64,000 bases of DNA from Pseudomonas sp. PDM18 (GTDB lineage Bacteria > Pseudomonadota > Gammaproteobacteria > Pseudomonadales > Pseudomonadaceae): NCBI RefSeq assembly GCF_014852585.1, contig NZ_JACVBX010000014.1, positions 1-64,000 of the forward strand, in the 5' to 3' direction. Position 1 is the first letter of the stretch; every line of letters begins with the position of its first letter. The notes beneath the pieces were generated by a model. It saw nothing but the letters and a program-made list of their open reading frames with translations, was not told the DNA's origin and did no database searches. Positions 50,607 to 58,827 of the stretch are shown here, piece by piece. Both the position numbers and the translations under genes were made by a program.

Positions 50607-52580
50607 TCAGTGCACCTCCTCCGCTGCTTCACGGCGCGCCAGCGAGGGCTTTTTTGCCGGCACCTCGGTGGCCTCGATGAGGACCTCGGCGACCAGTTCG
50701 GCAATGTCCTTGATCTCTGGGCGCGGTGCGACAACGCCCTCGAGCATCGCAGTGCATTGCGGGCAGCCCACGGCCACCAGCTCGGCGCCGGTTTCCTTGA
50801 TGTCGACCATGCGCATGTCGGGAATCCGCTGCTTGCCGGGGATGTCGGTGATCGGCGCGCCGCCGCCACCGCCGCAGCAACGTGAGCGGAAGCCGGAGCG
50901 GGCCATTTCCTTCACTTCGATGCCGATGGCCTTGAGCACAGCGCGTGGGGCTTCGTACTCGCCGTTGTAGCGGCCGAGGTAGCACGGGTCGTGGTAGGTC
51001 ACGCTGCCAGCCTTGCTCTGGCCGAGGTTCAGCGCACCCTTGCGCACCAACTCATCGATGAAGGTGGTGTGGTGCAGCACCTCGTAATTGCCGCCAAGGG
51101 CGCCGTATTCGTTCTTCAGCACGTGGAAGCTGTGCGGGTCGCAGCTGACGATGCGCTTGAAGCGGTACTTGGCCAGGGTGGCGATGTTGCGTTTGGCCAG
51201 AGTCTGGAAGGTGGCTTCGTCACCCAGGCGGCGGGCCACATCACCGCTGTCGCGCTCTTCCAGGCCGAGCACGGCGAAGTCGACATGCGCGGCCTTGAGA
51301 ATCTTCACGAAGGACCGCAGGGTGCGCTGGTTGCGCATGTCGAAGGCGCCGTCGCCAACCCAGAACAGTACGTCGGCCTGCTGCTTGTCGGCCAGCAGCG
51401 GCAGGTTCAGGTCCGCCGCCCAGTTCAGCCGGCCGCCGGGGGCGAAGCCGCCAGGGTTGTCGGTGGCGATGAGGTTTTCCAGCACCTCGGCGCCCTTATT
51501 CGGGGTCGCGCCCTTTTCCAGGGTGAGGTGGCGGCGCATGTCAACGATGGCGTCGACGTGCTCGATCATCATCGGGCATTCCTCGACGCAGGCGCGGCAG
51601 GTGGTGCAGGACCAGAGGGTGTCGGCATCCACCAGCGCTTTGCCGTCCAGCGCAACGATGGGCTGGTGCGGGCCGCCGCTGTGTTCGCCGAGCGGTTTGC
51701 CCGGATACGGGGAGCCGGCGAAGTGGGCGTCATTGCCGCCGGCCAGGCCGATGACCATGTCCTGGATGAGCTTCTTCGGGTTCAGCGGCTGACCGGCGGC
51801 GAACGCCGGGCACATGGCCTCGCACTTGCCGCACTGCACGCAGGCGTCGAAGCCGAGCAGCTGGTTCCAGGTGAAATCGGTGGGCTTCTCGACGCCCAAC
51901 GGCGCCATCGGGTCCTGCAGGTCCAGAGGCTTGAGGCCGGTGGAGCGGCCGCCACCGAAGCGTTCAGAGCGACGATGCCAGGCCAGGTGCAGGGCGCCGG
52001 CGAAGGCGTGCTTCATCGGGCCGCCCCAGGTCATGCCGAAGAACAGCTCGGACACACCCCAGGCCACGCCGATGGCGAGGATTACCGCGAGGAGCCAACC
52101 GCCGAAACCTTCCGGCAGGATGCCGGCCACCGGCAGGGTGGCGATGAAGAAGCTCGCCGAGAACATCAGCAGGCTTTTCGGCAGGCGCATCCACGGGCCT
52201 TTCGACAGGCGCGAAGGCGGGTCGAGGCGGCGCTTGGCGACGAACAGCGCACCGCCGAACATCAGCGCGGTGGCAGCCAACAGGGCGAAGCCGAGGATGC
52301 GGCTGTGCAGGCCGAAACCGTGGACGAGAATGGCCAGCAGCGCGGCCAGCACGAAGCCGCCGGCGGTGGCGACGTGGGTCTTGGACATGTACTTGTCACG
52401 CTCGACCACGTGGTGCAGGTCCACCAGGTAGCGGCGCGGCATCTTCAGCAGACCGCCGATCCAGTCGACCTGGGCGGGCCGGCCGCGGCGCCACATCGAA
52501 AAACGCTTCACAGCGCCCAGGACGGCAAGGCCGAGGGCGCTGAAGAGCAGGATGGGGAGGATGATGTTGAGCATTGTCAT
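50607..52580 (-). CDS. dgcB: Dimethylglycine catabolism membrane iron-sulfur protein
   Basis: The 657-residue protein starts with several membrane helices (about residues 1-20, 58-100, 125-170). Two 4Fe-4S motifs follow, CVQCGKCEAMCP and CTTCRACVEECP, then CCG-type cysteine-rich domains (DPCYLGRYNGEYEAPR and SRCCGGGGGAP). The layout resembles heterodisulfide reductase / glycolate oxidase iron-sulfur subunits and matches DgcB. It should pass electrons between DgcA or EtfAB and the quinone pool at the inner membrane. GAGGAGA lies before the ATG at 52580. Confidence 0.92.
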   Translation of the reverse strand: MTMLNIILPILLFSALGLAVLGAVKRFSMWRRGRPAQVDWIGGLLKMPRRYLVDLHHVVERDKYMSKTHVATAGGFVLAALLAILVHGFGLHSRILGFALLAATALMFGGALFVAKRRLDPPSRLSKGPWMRLPKSLLMFSASFFIATLPVAGILPEGFGGWLLAVILAIGVAWGVSELFFGMTWGGPMKHAFAGALHLAWHRRSERFGGGRSTGLKPLDLQDPMAPLGVEKPTDFTWNQLLGFDACVQCGKCEAMCPAFAAGQPLNPKKLIQDMVIGLAGGNDAHFAGSPYPGKPLGEHSGGPHQPIVALDGKALVDADTLWSCTTCRACVEECPMMIEHVDAIVDMRRHLTLEKGATPNKGAEVLENLIATDNPGGFAPGGRLNWAADLNLPLLADKQQADVLFWVGDGAFDMRNQRTLRSFVKILKAAHVDFAVLGLEERDSGDVARRLGDEATFQTLAKRNIATLAKYRFKRIVSCDPHSFHVLKNEYGALGGNYEVLHHTTFIDELVRKGALNLGQSKAGSVTYHDPCYLGRYNGEYEAPRAVLKAIGIEVKEMARSGFRSRCCGGGGGAPITDIPGKQRIPDMRMVDIKETGAELVAVGCPQCTAMLEGVVAPRPEIKDIAELVAEVLIEATEVPAKKPSLARREAAEEVH

Positions 52581-52617
52581 GGGTCTCCTCGCAGGGACCG
52601 AAATGGGGACTCCGGAC

Positions 52618-52731
52618 CAGTCCCCTCTCCCTTCAGGGAGAGGGTTAGGGAGAGGGTGTTCGAGCCGGCACTGCGCATGGCCTGAAACACCCTCTCCCCC
52701 CGCCCTCTCCCGCAAGCGGGAGAGGGCGCTA
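52618..52731. repeat. CCCTCTCCC-type palindrome pair
   Basis: CCCCTCTCCCTTCAGGGAGAGGG and CCCTCTCCCGCAAGCGGGAGAGGG are two perfect or nearly perfect hairpins about 75 bases apart, between dgcA and dgcB. Confidence 0.85.
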
Positions 52732-52765
52732 TCCGAGCCAGCCGGAGATCCTTACCGGGCCTGTA

Positions 52766-54826
52766 TCAGAAGTCCTTGCACAGACGCAGCGCGTCATAGA
52801 TCGCGGCGTGGGTGTTGCGCTGGGCCACGCAGTCGCCGATGCGGAACAGCAGGTAACCGTCGCCAGCCTCGCTGAGGCACGGCTGCGGCTTGATCGCGAA
52901 CAGCGCTTCGACGTCGATCTGGCCCTTGTTGCGCGAGCCCTGCTTGAGTGCGTAGTAGAGGGTTTCGTCCGGACGCACGCCGTTCTCCACGACGACCTGG
53001 TCGACCACCCGCTCTTCCTTCGCGCCGGTGTATTCGTTCTCCAGTACCGCCACCAGCTTGTCGCCCTCGCGGTAGACCCTCTCCAGCATCAGGTCGCCGG
53101 TCATGATCACTTCCTTGGGGTACATGCTGCGGTAGTAGGTCGGGAAGGTGGTGCCGCCGATGGCCACGCCCGGCTTGATGTCGTCGGTGACGATCTCGAC
53201 CTGGGCGCCCTTGTCGGCGAGGAAGTCCGCCACCGACATGCCGGAAAATTCGCAGATGGTGTCGTAGACCAGCACGTTCTTGCCCGGCGCAACCTTGCCG
53301 TCGAGCACGTCCCAGCTGCTGACCACCAGCCCATCGGCGGCGCCCCAGTGTTTGTTCTGTTCGATGAACGGGTGGCCGCCGTTGGCCAGCACCACCACGT
53401 CGGGGCGCAGGTCCAGAATGGTGTCGGCGTCCGCGCCGGTGCCCAGGCGCAGGTCGACGTTCAGCCGCGCCAGCTCCAGCTGGTACCAGCGGGTGATACC
53501 GGCGATCTGGTCGCGCTGCGGGGCCTTCGAGGCGGTGGTGATCTGCCCGCCGAGCTGCTCCTTCTTCTCGAACAGGGTGACGTCGTGGCCGCGCTCGGCG
53601 GCGACGCGCGCCGCTTCCATGCCGGCCGGGCCGCCACCGACGACCACCACCTTGCGCTTCACGCCAGTGGTCTTCTCGATGATGTGCGGCACGCCCATGT
53701 ATTCACGGGACGTGGCGGCGTTCTGGATACACAGCACATCCAGGCCCTGGTACTGGCGGTCGATGCAGTAGTTGGCGCCGACGCACTGCTTGATCTGGTC
53801 GATCTGGCCCATCTTGATCTTGGCGATCAAGTGCGGGTCGGCGATGTGCGCGCGGGTCATGCCGACCATGTCCACGTAGCCGCCCTCAAGGATGCGCGTG
53901 GCCTGGTTCGGGTCCTTGATGTTCTGCGCGTGCAGCACCGGCACATTGACCACTTCCTTGATGCCGGCAGCCAGGTGCAGGAAAGGCTCCGGCGGATAGG
54001 TCATGTTCGGGATGACGTTGGCCAGGGTGTTGTGGGTGTCGCAGCCCGAGCCGACCACGCCGATGAAGTCGATCATCCCGGTGTCGCTGTAGTACTTGGC
54101 GATCTGCTTCATGTCGTCGTGGGTGAGGCCGTCCGGGTGGAACTCGTCACCGCAGATGCGCATGCCGACGCAGAAGTCGTCACCGACTTCCCGGCGCACG
54201 GCCTTGAGCACTTCCAGGCCGAACTTCATGCGGCCCTCGAAGGTGCCGCCCCACTCGTCGGTCCGCTTGTTGACGCGCGGGCTCCAGAACTGGTCGATCA
54301 TGTGCTGGTGCACGGCGGACAGCTCGACGCCGTCCAGGCCGCCTTCCTTCGCCCGGCGTGCCGCCTGGGCGTAGTTGCCGATCACCCGCCAGATCTCTTC
54401 CGGCTCGATGGTCTTGCAGGTGGCGCGGTGCACCGGTTCGCGGATGCCCGAGGGCGACATCAGGGTCGGCCAGTTGAAGCCATCCCAGCGCGAGCGGCGG
54501 CCCATGTGGGTAATCTGGATCATGATCTTGGCCCCATGCTTGTGCATGGCGTCGGCCAGGTTCTGGAAGTGCGGGATGATGCGGTCGGTGGAGAGGTTCA
54601 CCGAGCTCCACCATTCCTGCGGGCTGTCGATGGCGACCACGGAGGAACCGCCGCAGATGGCCAGGCCGATACCGCCCTTGGCCTTCTCCTCGTAGTACTT
54701 CACGTAGCGCTCGGTGGTCATGCCGCCGTCGGTGGCGTAGACCTCGGCGTGGGCGGTGGAGAGCACGCGGTTGCGGATGGTCAGCTTGCCGATCTGGATC
54801 GGCTGGAACATAGACTCGAAAGCCAT
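52766..54826 (-). CDS. dgcA: Dimethylglycine catabolism flavoprotein (TMADH-like)
   Basis: The 686-residue protein has an N-terminal Old-Yellow-Enzyme FMN barrel (1 to about 340), an iron-sulfur loop and a C-terminal FAD/NAD domain with VVVVGGGPAGMEAARVAAERGHDVTLFE (near 396). It resembles trimethylamine dehydrogenase and oxidatively demethylates dimethylglycine. Three cysteines of the usual iron-sulfur motif are at C348, C354 and C366, but the expected second cysteine is A351. AGGA lies eight bases before the ATG. A large inverted repeat sits in its leader. Confidence 0.93.
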   Translation of the reverse strand: MAFESMFQPIQIGKLTIRNRVLSTAHAEVYATDGGMTTERYVKYYEEKAKGGIGLAICGGSSVVAIDSPQEWWSSVNLSTDRIIPHFQNLADAMHKHGAKIMIQITHMGRRSRWDGFNWPTLMSPSGIREPVHRATCKTIEPEEIWRVIGNYAQAARRAKEGGLDGVELSAVHQHMIDQFWSPRVNKRTDEWGGTFEGRMKFGLEVLKAVRREVGDDFCVGMRICGDEFHPDGLTHDDMKQIAKYYSDTGMIDFIGVVGSGCDTHNTLANVIPNMTYPPEPFLHLAAGIKEVVNVPVLHAQNIKDPNQATRILEGGYVDMVGMTRAHIADPHLIAKIKMGQIDQIKQCVGANYCIDRQYQGLDVLCIQNAATSREYMGVPHIIEKTTGVKRKVVVVGGGPAGMEAARVAAERGHDVTLFEKKEQLGGQITTASKAPQRDQIAGITRWYQLELARLNVDLRLGTGADADTILDLRPDVVVLANGGHPFIEQNKHWGAADGLVVSSWDVLDGKVAPGKNVLVYDTICEFSGMSVADFLADKGAQVEIVTDDIKPGVAIGGTTFPTYYRSMYPKEVIMTGDLMLERVYREGDKLVAVLENEYTGAKEERVVDQVVVENGVRPDETLYYALKQGSRNKGQIDVEALFAIKPQPCLSEAGDGYLLFRIGDCVAQRNTHAAIYDALRLCKDF

Positions 54827-54870
54827 TGCGGCATCCTCTGAAAACTACTGCGCTCGGTTATGCAGCGTTG

Positions 54871-54929
54871 GAGGCTGAATCGAAAATGCTCATTTACTAC
54901 TCGTAAACTCCGCTTTTCGATTCAGCCTC
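54871..54929 (-). repeat. Large inverted repeat in the dgcA leader
   Basis: GAGGCTGAATCGAAAA (54871-54886) and TTTTCGATTCAGCCTC (54914-54929) are perfect 16-bp complements, with TTTAC / GTAAA (54893-54897 and 54903-54907) inside. The flanks TGCAGCGTTG and CTTCGCTCGCTACG are unlike nearby coding sequence. It is more AT-rich than its surroundings and differs from all other repeat families in the window. Confidence 0.85.
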
Positions 54930-54985
54930 CGCCTCGCCTACCCTTCGCTCGCTACGTTTTCAATCTCAATGGGGTTAAGGGGCGT

Positions 54986-55516
54986 TTAAAGGGGTTTGAC
55001 GACGAACAGGCCGTCGTCGTGGCCTTCCTCGGCGCCGCTGTAGACCTGCTCGGCAACAGTGCGCAGGTCGCTGCCGCGCGCCTGGAGGATCTGGTCCATC
55101 GCGCCGGCGAACCAGCCGGTGAACATGTAGTCGACCTTGCGGTTGACCTTGCCGTAGACGTAGACGAAGGCCGAGTGCTTCAGGCGCACCTGGGCGGTGC
55201 CCTTGTCGAGGTCGATCTGCTCGATCTGGAACAGGCCCCAGCCGCGCTGCGACAGGCGCTTCATGTAGTGCTCGAAGACTTCCACGCCGACCAGGCCGTG
55301 GCACTCGGCTTCTTTCTCGCACCAGTGCCAGGCGGACTTGTAGCCGGCCTTGTAGAGGATTTCGGCGTAGCGCTCGGCGCCCAGCTCTTCCTCGATGCCC
55401 ATGTGGTTGTTGACGAAGAAGTGCCGCGGTACGTACAGCATTGGCAGGGCGTCGGAGGTCCAGACGCCGGTTTCGCTGTCGACTTCGATGGGCAGTTCGG
55501 GGGCGTGCTTGGCCAT
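54986..55516 (-). CDS. DUF5943 protein of the dimethylglycine cluster
   Basis: The 176-residue protein reads MAKHAPELPIEVDSETGVWTSDALPMLYVPRHFFVNNHMGIEEELG and continues with a V4R-like core (AGYKSAWHWCEKEAECHGLVGVEVFEHYMKRLSQRGWG) and a KHSAFVYVYGKVNRKVDYMFTGWFAGAMDQIL strand/helix pair. It corresponds to the conserved protein next to dgcA in P. aeruginosa (PA5397 in memory). It may bind a ligand or assist assembly, but no activity is known. GGAG precedes the ATG at 55516. Confidence 0.88.
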   Translation of the reverse strand: MAKHAPELPIEVDSETGVWTSDALPMLYVPRHFFVNNHMGIEEELGAERYAEILYKAGYKSAWHWCEKEAECHGLVGVEVFEHYMKRLSQRGWGLFQIEQIDLDKGTAQVRLKHSAFVYVYGKVNRKVDYMFTGWFAGAMDQILQARGSDLRTVAEQVYSGAEEGHDDGLFVVKPL

Positions 55517-55542
55517 GAGGTTTCGCTCCAATTCTTTTGGCT

Positions 55543-55628
55543 CCCTCTCCCTTGGGGAGAGGGTTGGGGTGTGGGGTTCTGCGGGTGAGTGCGGCTGGCC
55601 CTCACCCCGGCCCTCTCCCGGTGGGAGA
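55543..55628. repeat. CCCTCTCCC-type palindrome pair
   Basis: CCCTCTCCCTTGGGGAGAGGG and CCCTCTCCCGGTGGGAGAG occur about 50 bases apart, between the dipeptidase and DUF5943 genes. Confidence 0.8.
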
Positions 55629-55641
55629 GCGCAAAAGCGAC

Positions 55642-56619
55642 TTACTCGCCCCAGACTTCGCCGAGGACGCGCACCCAGTTCTCGCCCATGACCTTGCGCA
55701 CCACGCGCTCGGGCATGCCACGTTTGAGCAGGGTCTCGGTGAGGTTGGGGAATTCGCCCACAGTGCGGATGCCCAGCGGGTTGACGATCTTCCCGAAGTT
55801 GGTGAGGCGGCGGGCGTAACCCTTGTCGTGGGTCAGCCACTCGAAGAAGTCCTGGCCGTGGCCCTGGGTGAAGTCGGTGCCGATGCCGATGGCGTCCTCG
55901 CCGACGATGTTCATCACGTACTCGATGGCTTGGGCGTAGTCGTCGATGGTCGAGTCGATGCCCTTGGCGAGGAATGGCGCGAACATGGTCACGCCAACGA
56001 AGCCGCCGTGGTCGGCGATGAACTTCAGCTCGGCGTCGGACTTGTTGCGCGGGTGTTCTTTAAGGCCCGACGGCAGGCAGTGGGAATAGGTGACGGGCTT
56101 CTTCGATTCGAGGATGACTTCCTCGGAGGTCTTGGAGCCAACGTGGGACAGGTCGCACATGATGCCGACGCGGTTCATCTCCGCGACGATCTCGCGGCCG
56201 AAGCCGGAGAGGCCGCCGTCGCGCTCGTAGCAGCCGGTGCCGACCAGGTTCTGGGTGTTGTAGCACATCTGCACGATGCCCACGCCCAGCTGCTTGAATA
56301 CCTCGACGTAGCCCAGTTGGTCCTCAAACGCGTGGGCGTTCTGGAAGCCGAAGAGGATGCCGGTCTTGCCCTGCTCCTTGGCCTTGCGGATGTCAGCGGT
56401 GGTGCGCACCTGCAGCACCAGGTCGCTGTTGTCGCGGATCAGCTTGCTGCTGGAGACGATGTTGTTCACCGTCGCCTGGAATCCTTCCCACACCGACACG
56501 GTACAGTTGGCGGCGGTCAGGCCGCCCTTGCGCATGTCCTCGAACAGCTCGCGGTTCCACTTGGCGATGATCAGGCCATCGATGACGATGCTGTCGGCGT
56601 GAAGTTCGGCTGGGCTCAT
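55642..56619 (-). CDS. Membrane dipeptidase family (M19) hydrolase
   Basis: The 325-residue protein fits renal dipeptidase-like enzymes: DGLIIAKWN replaces the usual DGHNDL first metal motif, then HVG in MCDLSHVGSKT, SHCLPSGLKEHPRNKSD and GIGTDFTQGHGQDF. It lies in the dgc cluster, as in P. aeruginosa, so it may release glycine-type products or act on a betaine derivative. The altered first metal site means peptidase activity should not be assumed. It is the first minus-strand gene of the dgc/etf group. Confidence 0.9.
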   Translation of the reverse strand: MSPAELHADSIVIDGLIIAKWNRELFEDMRKGGLTAANCTVSVWEGFQATVNNIVSSSKLIRDNSDLVLQVRTTADIRKAKEQGKTGILFGFQNAHAFEDQLGYVEVFKQLGVGIVQMCYNTQNLVGTGCYERDGGLSGFGREIVAEMNRVGIMCDLSHVGSKTSEEVILESKKPVTYSHCLPSGLKEHPRNKSDAELKFIADHGGFVGVTMFAPFLAKGIDSTIDDYAQAIEYVMNIVGEDAIGIGTDFTQGHGQDFFEWLTHDKGYARRLTNFGKIVNPLGIRTVGEFPNLTETLLKRGMPERVVRKVMGENWVRVLGEVWGE

Positions 56620-56831
56620 CTTGGCGTCTCTCTATTCAGGCAAGGCTGGTGCGGCGGGACTTGTGCCGACGCTTTGCAGGCAGGATATCCCTGCACCCCG
56701 AGAAGACCCGGTTCGAAAGCGACCAGGGTCGAACCGAAAGCGTCAAGGCGACGACATGGGCGACAGCGTTTGCGTCGCGATGGGGAAGGCGGGGGGATGG
56801 TGGCCGCGAATTAGGGGTGCGCAGGCGATGA

Positions 56832-56943
56832 AGGAGCGAGCTTGCTCGCGAACGCTCTTCATTGCAGGCACGGCGCAAGAGGGTGATTCGGCGGCGGCAC
56901 GGAGCCCGCCGGGGAGAGGTTCGCGAGCAAGCTCGCTCCTACA
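56832..56943. repeat. REP pair
   Basis: GAAGGAGCGAGCTTGCTCG at the left and GCGAGCAAGCTCGCTCCTAC at the right are inverted units about 70 bases apart. Confidence 0.9.
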
Positions 56944-56966
56944 AGGGGCAAGTCACGCGACAGGCG

Positions 56967-57053
56967 TCAACGCTTGCGCCAGCAGGCAAAGAGGTTCCAC
57001 GCCACCAAACCGGTGACGAAAGCGGAGCTGCTGTAGAAGAGCAGGGCGTCCAC
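56967..57053 (-). CDS. Small membrane peptide ORF downstream of gbcA, 28 residues
   Basis: A GTG at 57053 is preceded by AAGGAGGA seven bases away, one of the best ribosome sites in the window. The frame encodes 28 residues: MDALLFYSSSAFVTGLVAWN, then a short cysteine-containing end with a basic RKR tail, and stops at 56967. It is one membrane segment with positive charge on the C-terminal side. It lies 59 bases after gbcA, beyond a hairpin with only a weak T tail, so read-through expression is likely. I do not recognise it. It could help stabilise a membrane-linked electron partner of GbcAB. Confidence 0.6.
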   Translation of the reverse strand: MDALLFYSSSAFVTGLVAWNLFACWRKR

Positions 57054-57075
57054 GTGGCTTCCTCCTTAACGACAA

Positions 57076-57096
57076 CGCCCCCGAAAGACGGGGGCG
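57076..57096 (-). terminator. Hairpin terminator after gbcA
   Basis: A 7-bp stem CGCCCCC / GGGGGCG (57076-57082 and 57090-57096) with a 7-base loop. On the minus strand the tail is TTGTCGTTAA, weaker than a true T run, so partial read-through into the small ORF is plausible. Confidence 0.7.
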
Positions 57097-57111
57097 CTGG
57101 CTGGCTGGGGC

Positions 57112-58401
57112 TTACTTCTCGGCGACCAGGCGGGCGTGAGCGGACTGCTCGCCCAGGTTGTTCAGCAGGCGCTCGCTGTACCAGTCGAGGAAATTGATCA
57201 CGCCGAACTCGTAGGTCTTGGAGTAGGGCCCCGGCTGGTAGGCGGTGGAGTTGATGCCGCGCTGGTTCTCTTCGGCCAGGCGACGGTCCTGGTCATTGGT
57301 GGCGTCCCAGACTTCGCGCAGGCGAGCGACGTCGTAGTCGACGCCTTCCACCGCATCCTTGTGCACCAGCCACTTGGTGGTGACCATGGTTTCCTGCGCG
57401 CTGATCGGCCACACGGTGAAGACGATCATGTGGTCGCCCATGCAGTGGTTCCACGAGTGCGGCAGATGCAGGATGCGCATCGAGCCCAGGTCCGGATTCT
57501 GGATGCGGCCCATGAGCTTCTTGCTGCCCTGCTTGCCGTCCATGGTCATGGACACGGTGCCCTGCAGCAGCGGCATGCGCACGATGCGGTTGCGCAGGCC
57601 GAAGCTTTCGTGGGCATAGGGAATCTTCTCGGCTTCCCAGGCCGTGGTGCAGGCGGCGACCTGGTCCTTGAACGCCTGGCTGGCGCGCGGGTCGGTGACG
57701 TCGTCCCACTCCAGCAGGGTGTTCAGCAGCTCAGGGTGCGAACCGTTGCAGTGGTAACACTCACGGTTGTTCTCCAGCACCAGCTTCCAGTTGGCCTTTT
57801 CCATCAGCGTGGTCTGCACCGCGACCTTGGTGTTCTCCATGTCATACGGCTCCATGTAGTGCTCAAGCGTACGCAGGAAGTCATCGATGGCCGGCGGGTT
57901 CTCCGACAGCGAGATGAAGATGTAGCCGCCGGCGGTCTTCACGTTCACCGGCTTGAGGCTGTAGTCCTTCATGTCGAAGTCAGCGCCCATCTCGGTGCCG
58001 GCGAACAGCAGGCGGCCGTCCAGCTCGTAGGTCCACTGGTGGTAGGGGCAGACCAGCTTGGCGACTTTGCCCTTGTCGCTGACGCACAGGCGCGAGCCGC
58101 GGTGGCGGCAGACGTTGTGGAAGGCGTGGATCTTGCCCTCGGCGCCGCGCAGGACGATCACCGGGTTGTCGCCGATCTGCAGGGTGAGGAAGTTGCCCTT
58201 GGCGGGGATCTCGCAGGTCATGCCGGCGATCAGCCACTCCTTGTGGAAGATCTCCTGCATGTCCAGCTGGAACAGGCGCTCGTCGTTGTAGAAGGGCTGC
58301 GGCAGCGAGAAGCTGTGGTCGCGGCTGCGCAGCATCTCGGCGGTGGCCTTGCGGGCCGGTTCCAGCGGGTCGCCCAGACTCAGGGTAGTGGTGACGTCCA
58401 T
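57112..58401 (-). CDS. gbcA: Glycine betaine demethylase, Rieske oxygenase subunit
   Basis: The 429-residue oxygenase has the Rieske site C98-R-H100 and C118-P-Y-H121, and the mononuclear iron region ENNRECYHCNGSHPELL with its E-x-Y-H-x-x-x-x-H spacing near residues 205-221. With GbcB it converts glycine betaine to dimethylglycine and formaldehyde using oxygen and NADH. It is divergent from gbcB across a 426-base regulatory region where GbdR is expected to bind. Confidence 0.96.
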   Translation of the reverse strand: MDVTTTLSLGDPLEPARKATAEMLRSRDHSFSLPQPFYNDERLFQLDMQEIFHKEWLIAGMTCEIPAKGNFLTLQIGDNPVIVLRGAEGKIHAFHNVCRHRGSRLCVSDKGKVAKLVCPYHQWTYELDGRLLFAGTEMGADFDMKDYSLKPVNVKTAGGYIFISLSENPPAIDDFLRTLEHYMEPYDMENTKVAVQTTLMEKANWKLVLENNRECYHCNGSHPELLNTLLEWDDVTDPRASQAFKDQVAACTTAWEAEKIPYAHESFGLRNRIVRMPLLQGTVSMTMDGKQGSKKLMGRIQNPDLGSMRILHLPHSWNHCMGDHMIVFTVWPISAQETMVTTKWLVHKDAVEGVDYDVARLREVWDATNDQDRRLAEENQRGINSTAYQPGPYSKTYEFGVINFLDWYSERLLNNLGEQSAHARLVAEK

Positions 58402-58827
58402 TGCTAGTCCTCATGCCGCAGCCCGGTCGGGCTGCAGGCGGAAATAAGTGGCTGATACGGTTTGCCACGCAGGGCATGTGCGGCGGGTGCCAGGCGCGCC
58501 GAGTGCGCCGTTTCCCGCCGTCTCGCTCAACCTTGGGGGTTGCTCGGCATGGAGCTGAGTGTGGGGCCGCAACCCCGAATTACCCTTATCCATGGGCGAC
58601 ACGGCCAGATCATTTCCCGACGCGCAAGGGCACGTGCCAGGCGGCAGGTCGCGATAAGCATGCAAATGTCGCTGGCAGGTAAATGCAGCGGCCATCCTCG
58701 TGCACACAATCCGCTCCATCAGGCATGCCGACAGGCCCCGTGCTTTCTACGCTCAGACAACGTAGGCAAGCGGGCCCCGGCGCTGCCCCATCAGGCCCAG
58801 CACGGCCCGCGTGCGCGGAGAGACAGC
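58402..58827. promoter_or_regulatory. gbcA-gbcB divergent regulatory region
   Basis: No gene is seen in these 426 bases. GbdR, an AraC-type activator, is known to control both genes in P. aeruginosa and a site is expected here. The only repeats I see are two GGCAGGT heptamers (58643-58649 and 58674-58680), 31 bases apart, with related GTCGC sequences next to them. I cannot place the promoters with confidence. Confidence 0.5.

Larger units (their letters stand above)
56620..57111. other. Intergenic region between the dipeptidase gene and gbcA
   Basis: The 492 bases hold a REP pair (56832-56943), a 28-codon ORF (56967-57053) and the gbcA terminator (57076-57096). 56620-56830 probably contains the promoter of the dgc/etf genes. 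Here GGCGAC occurs twice 12 bases apart (near 56750-56767) and TCGAACCGAAAG near 56730. I cannot assign a GbdR site by sequence alone. Confidence 0.6.

Noticed and set aside
54860-54960. Integron attC site
   Set aside because: The large inverted repeat superficially resembles one, but the conserved core sites and an integrase or cassette arrangement are missing.
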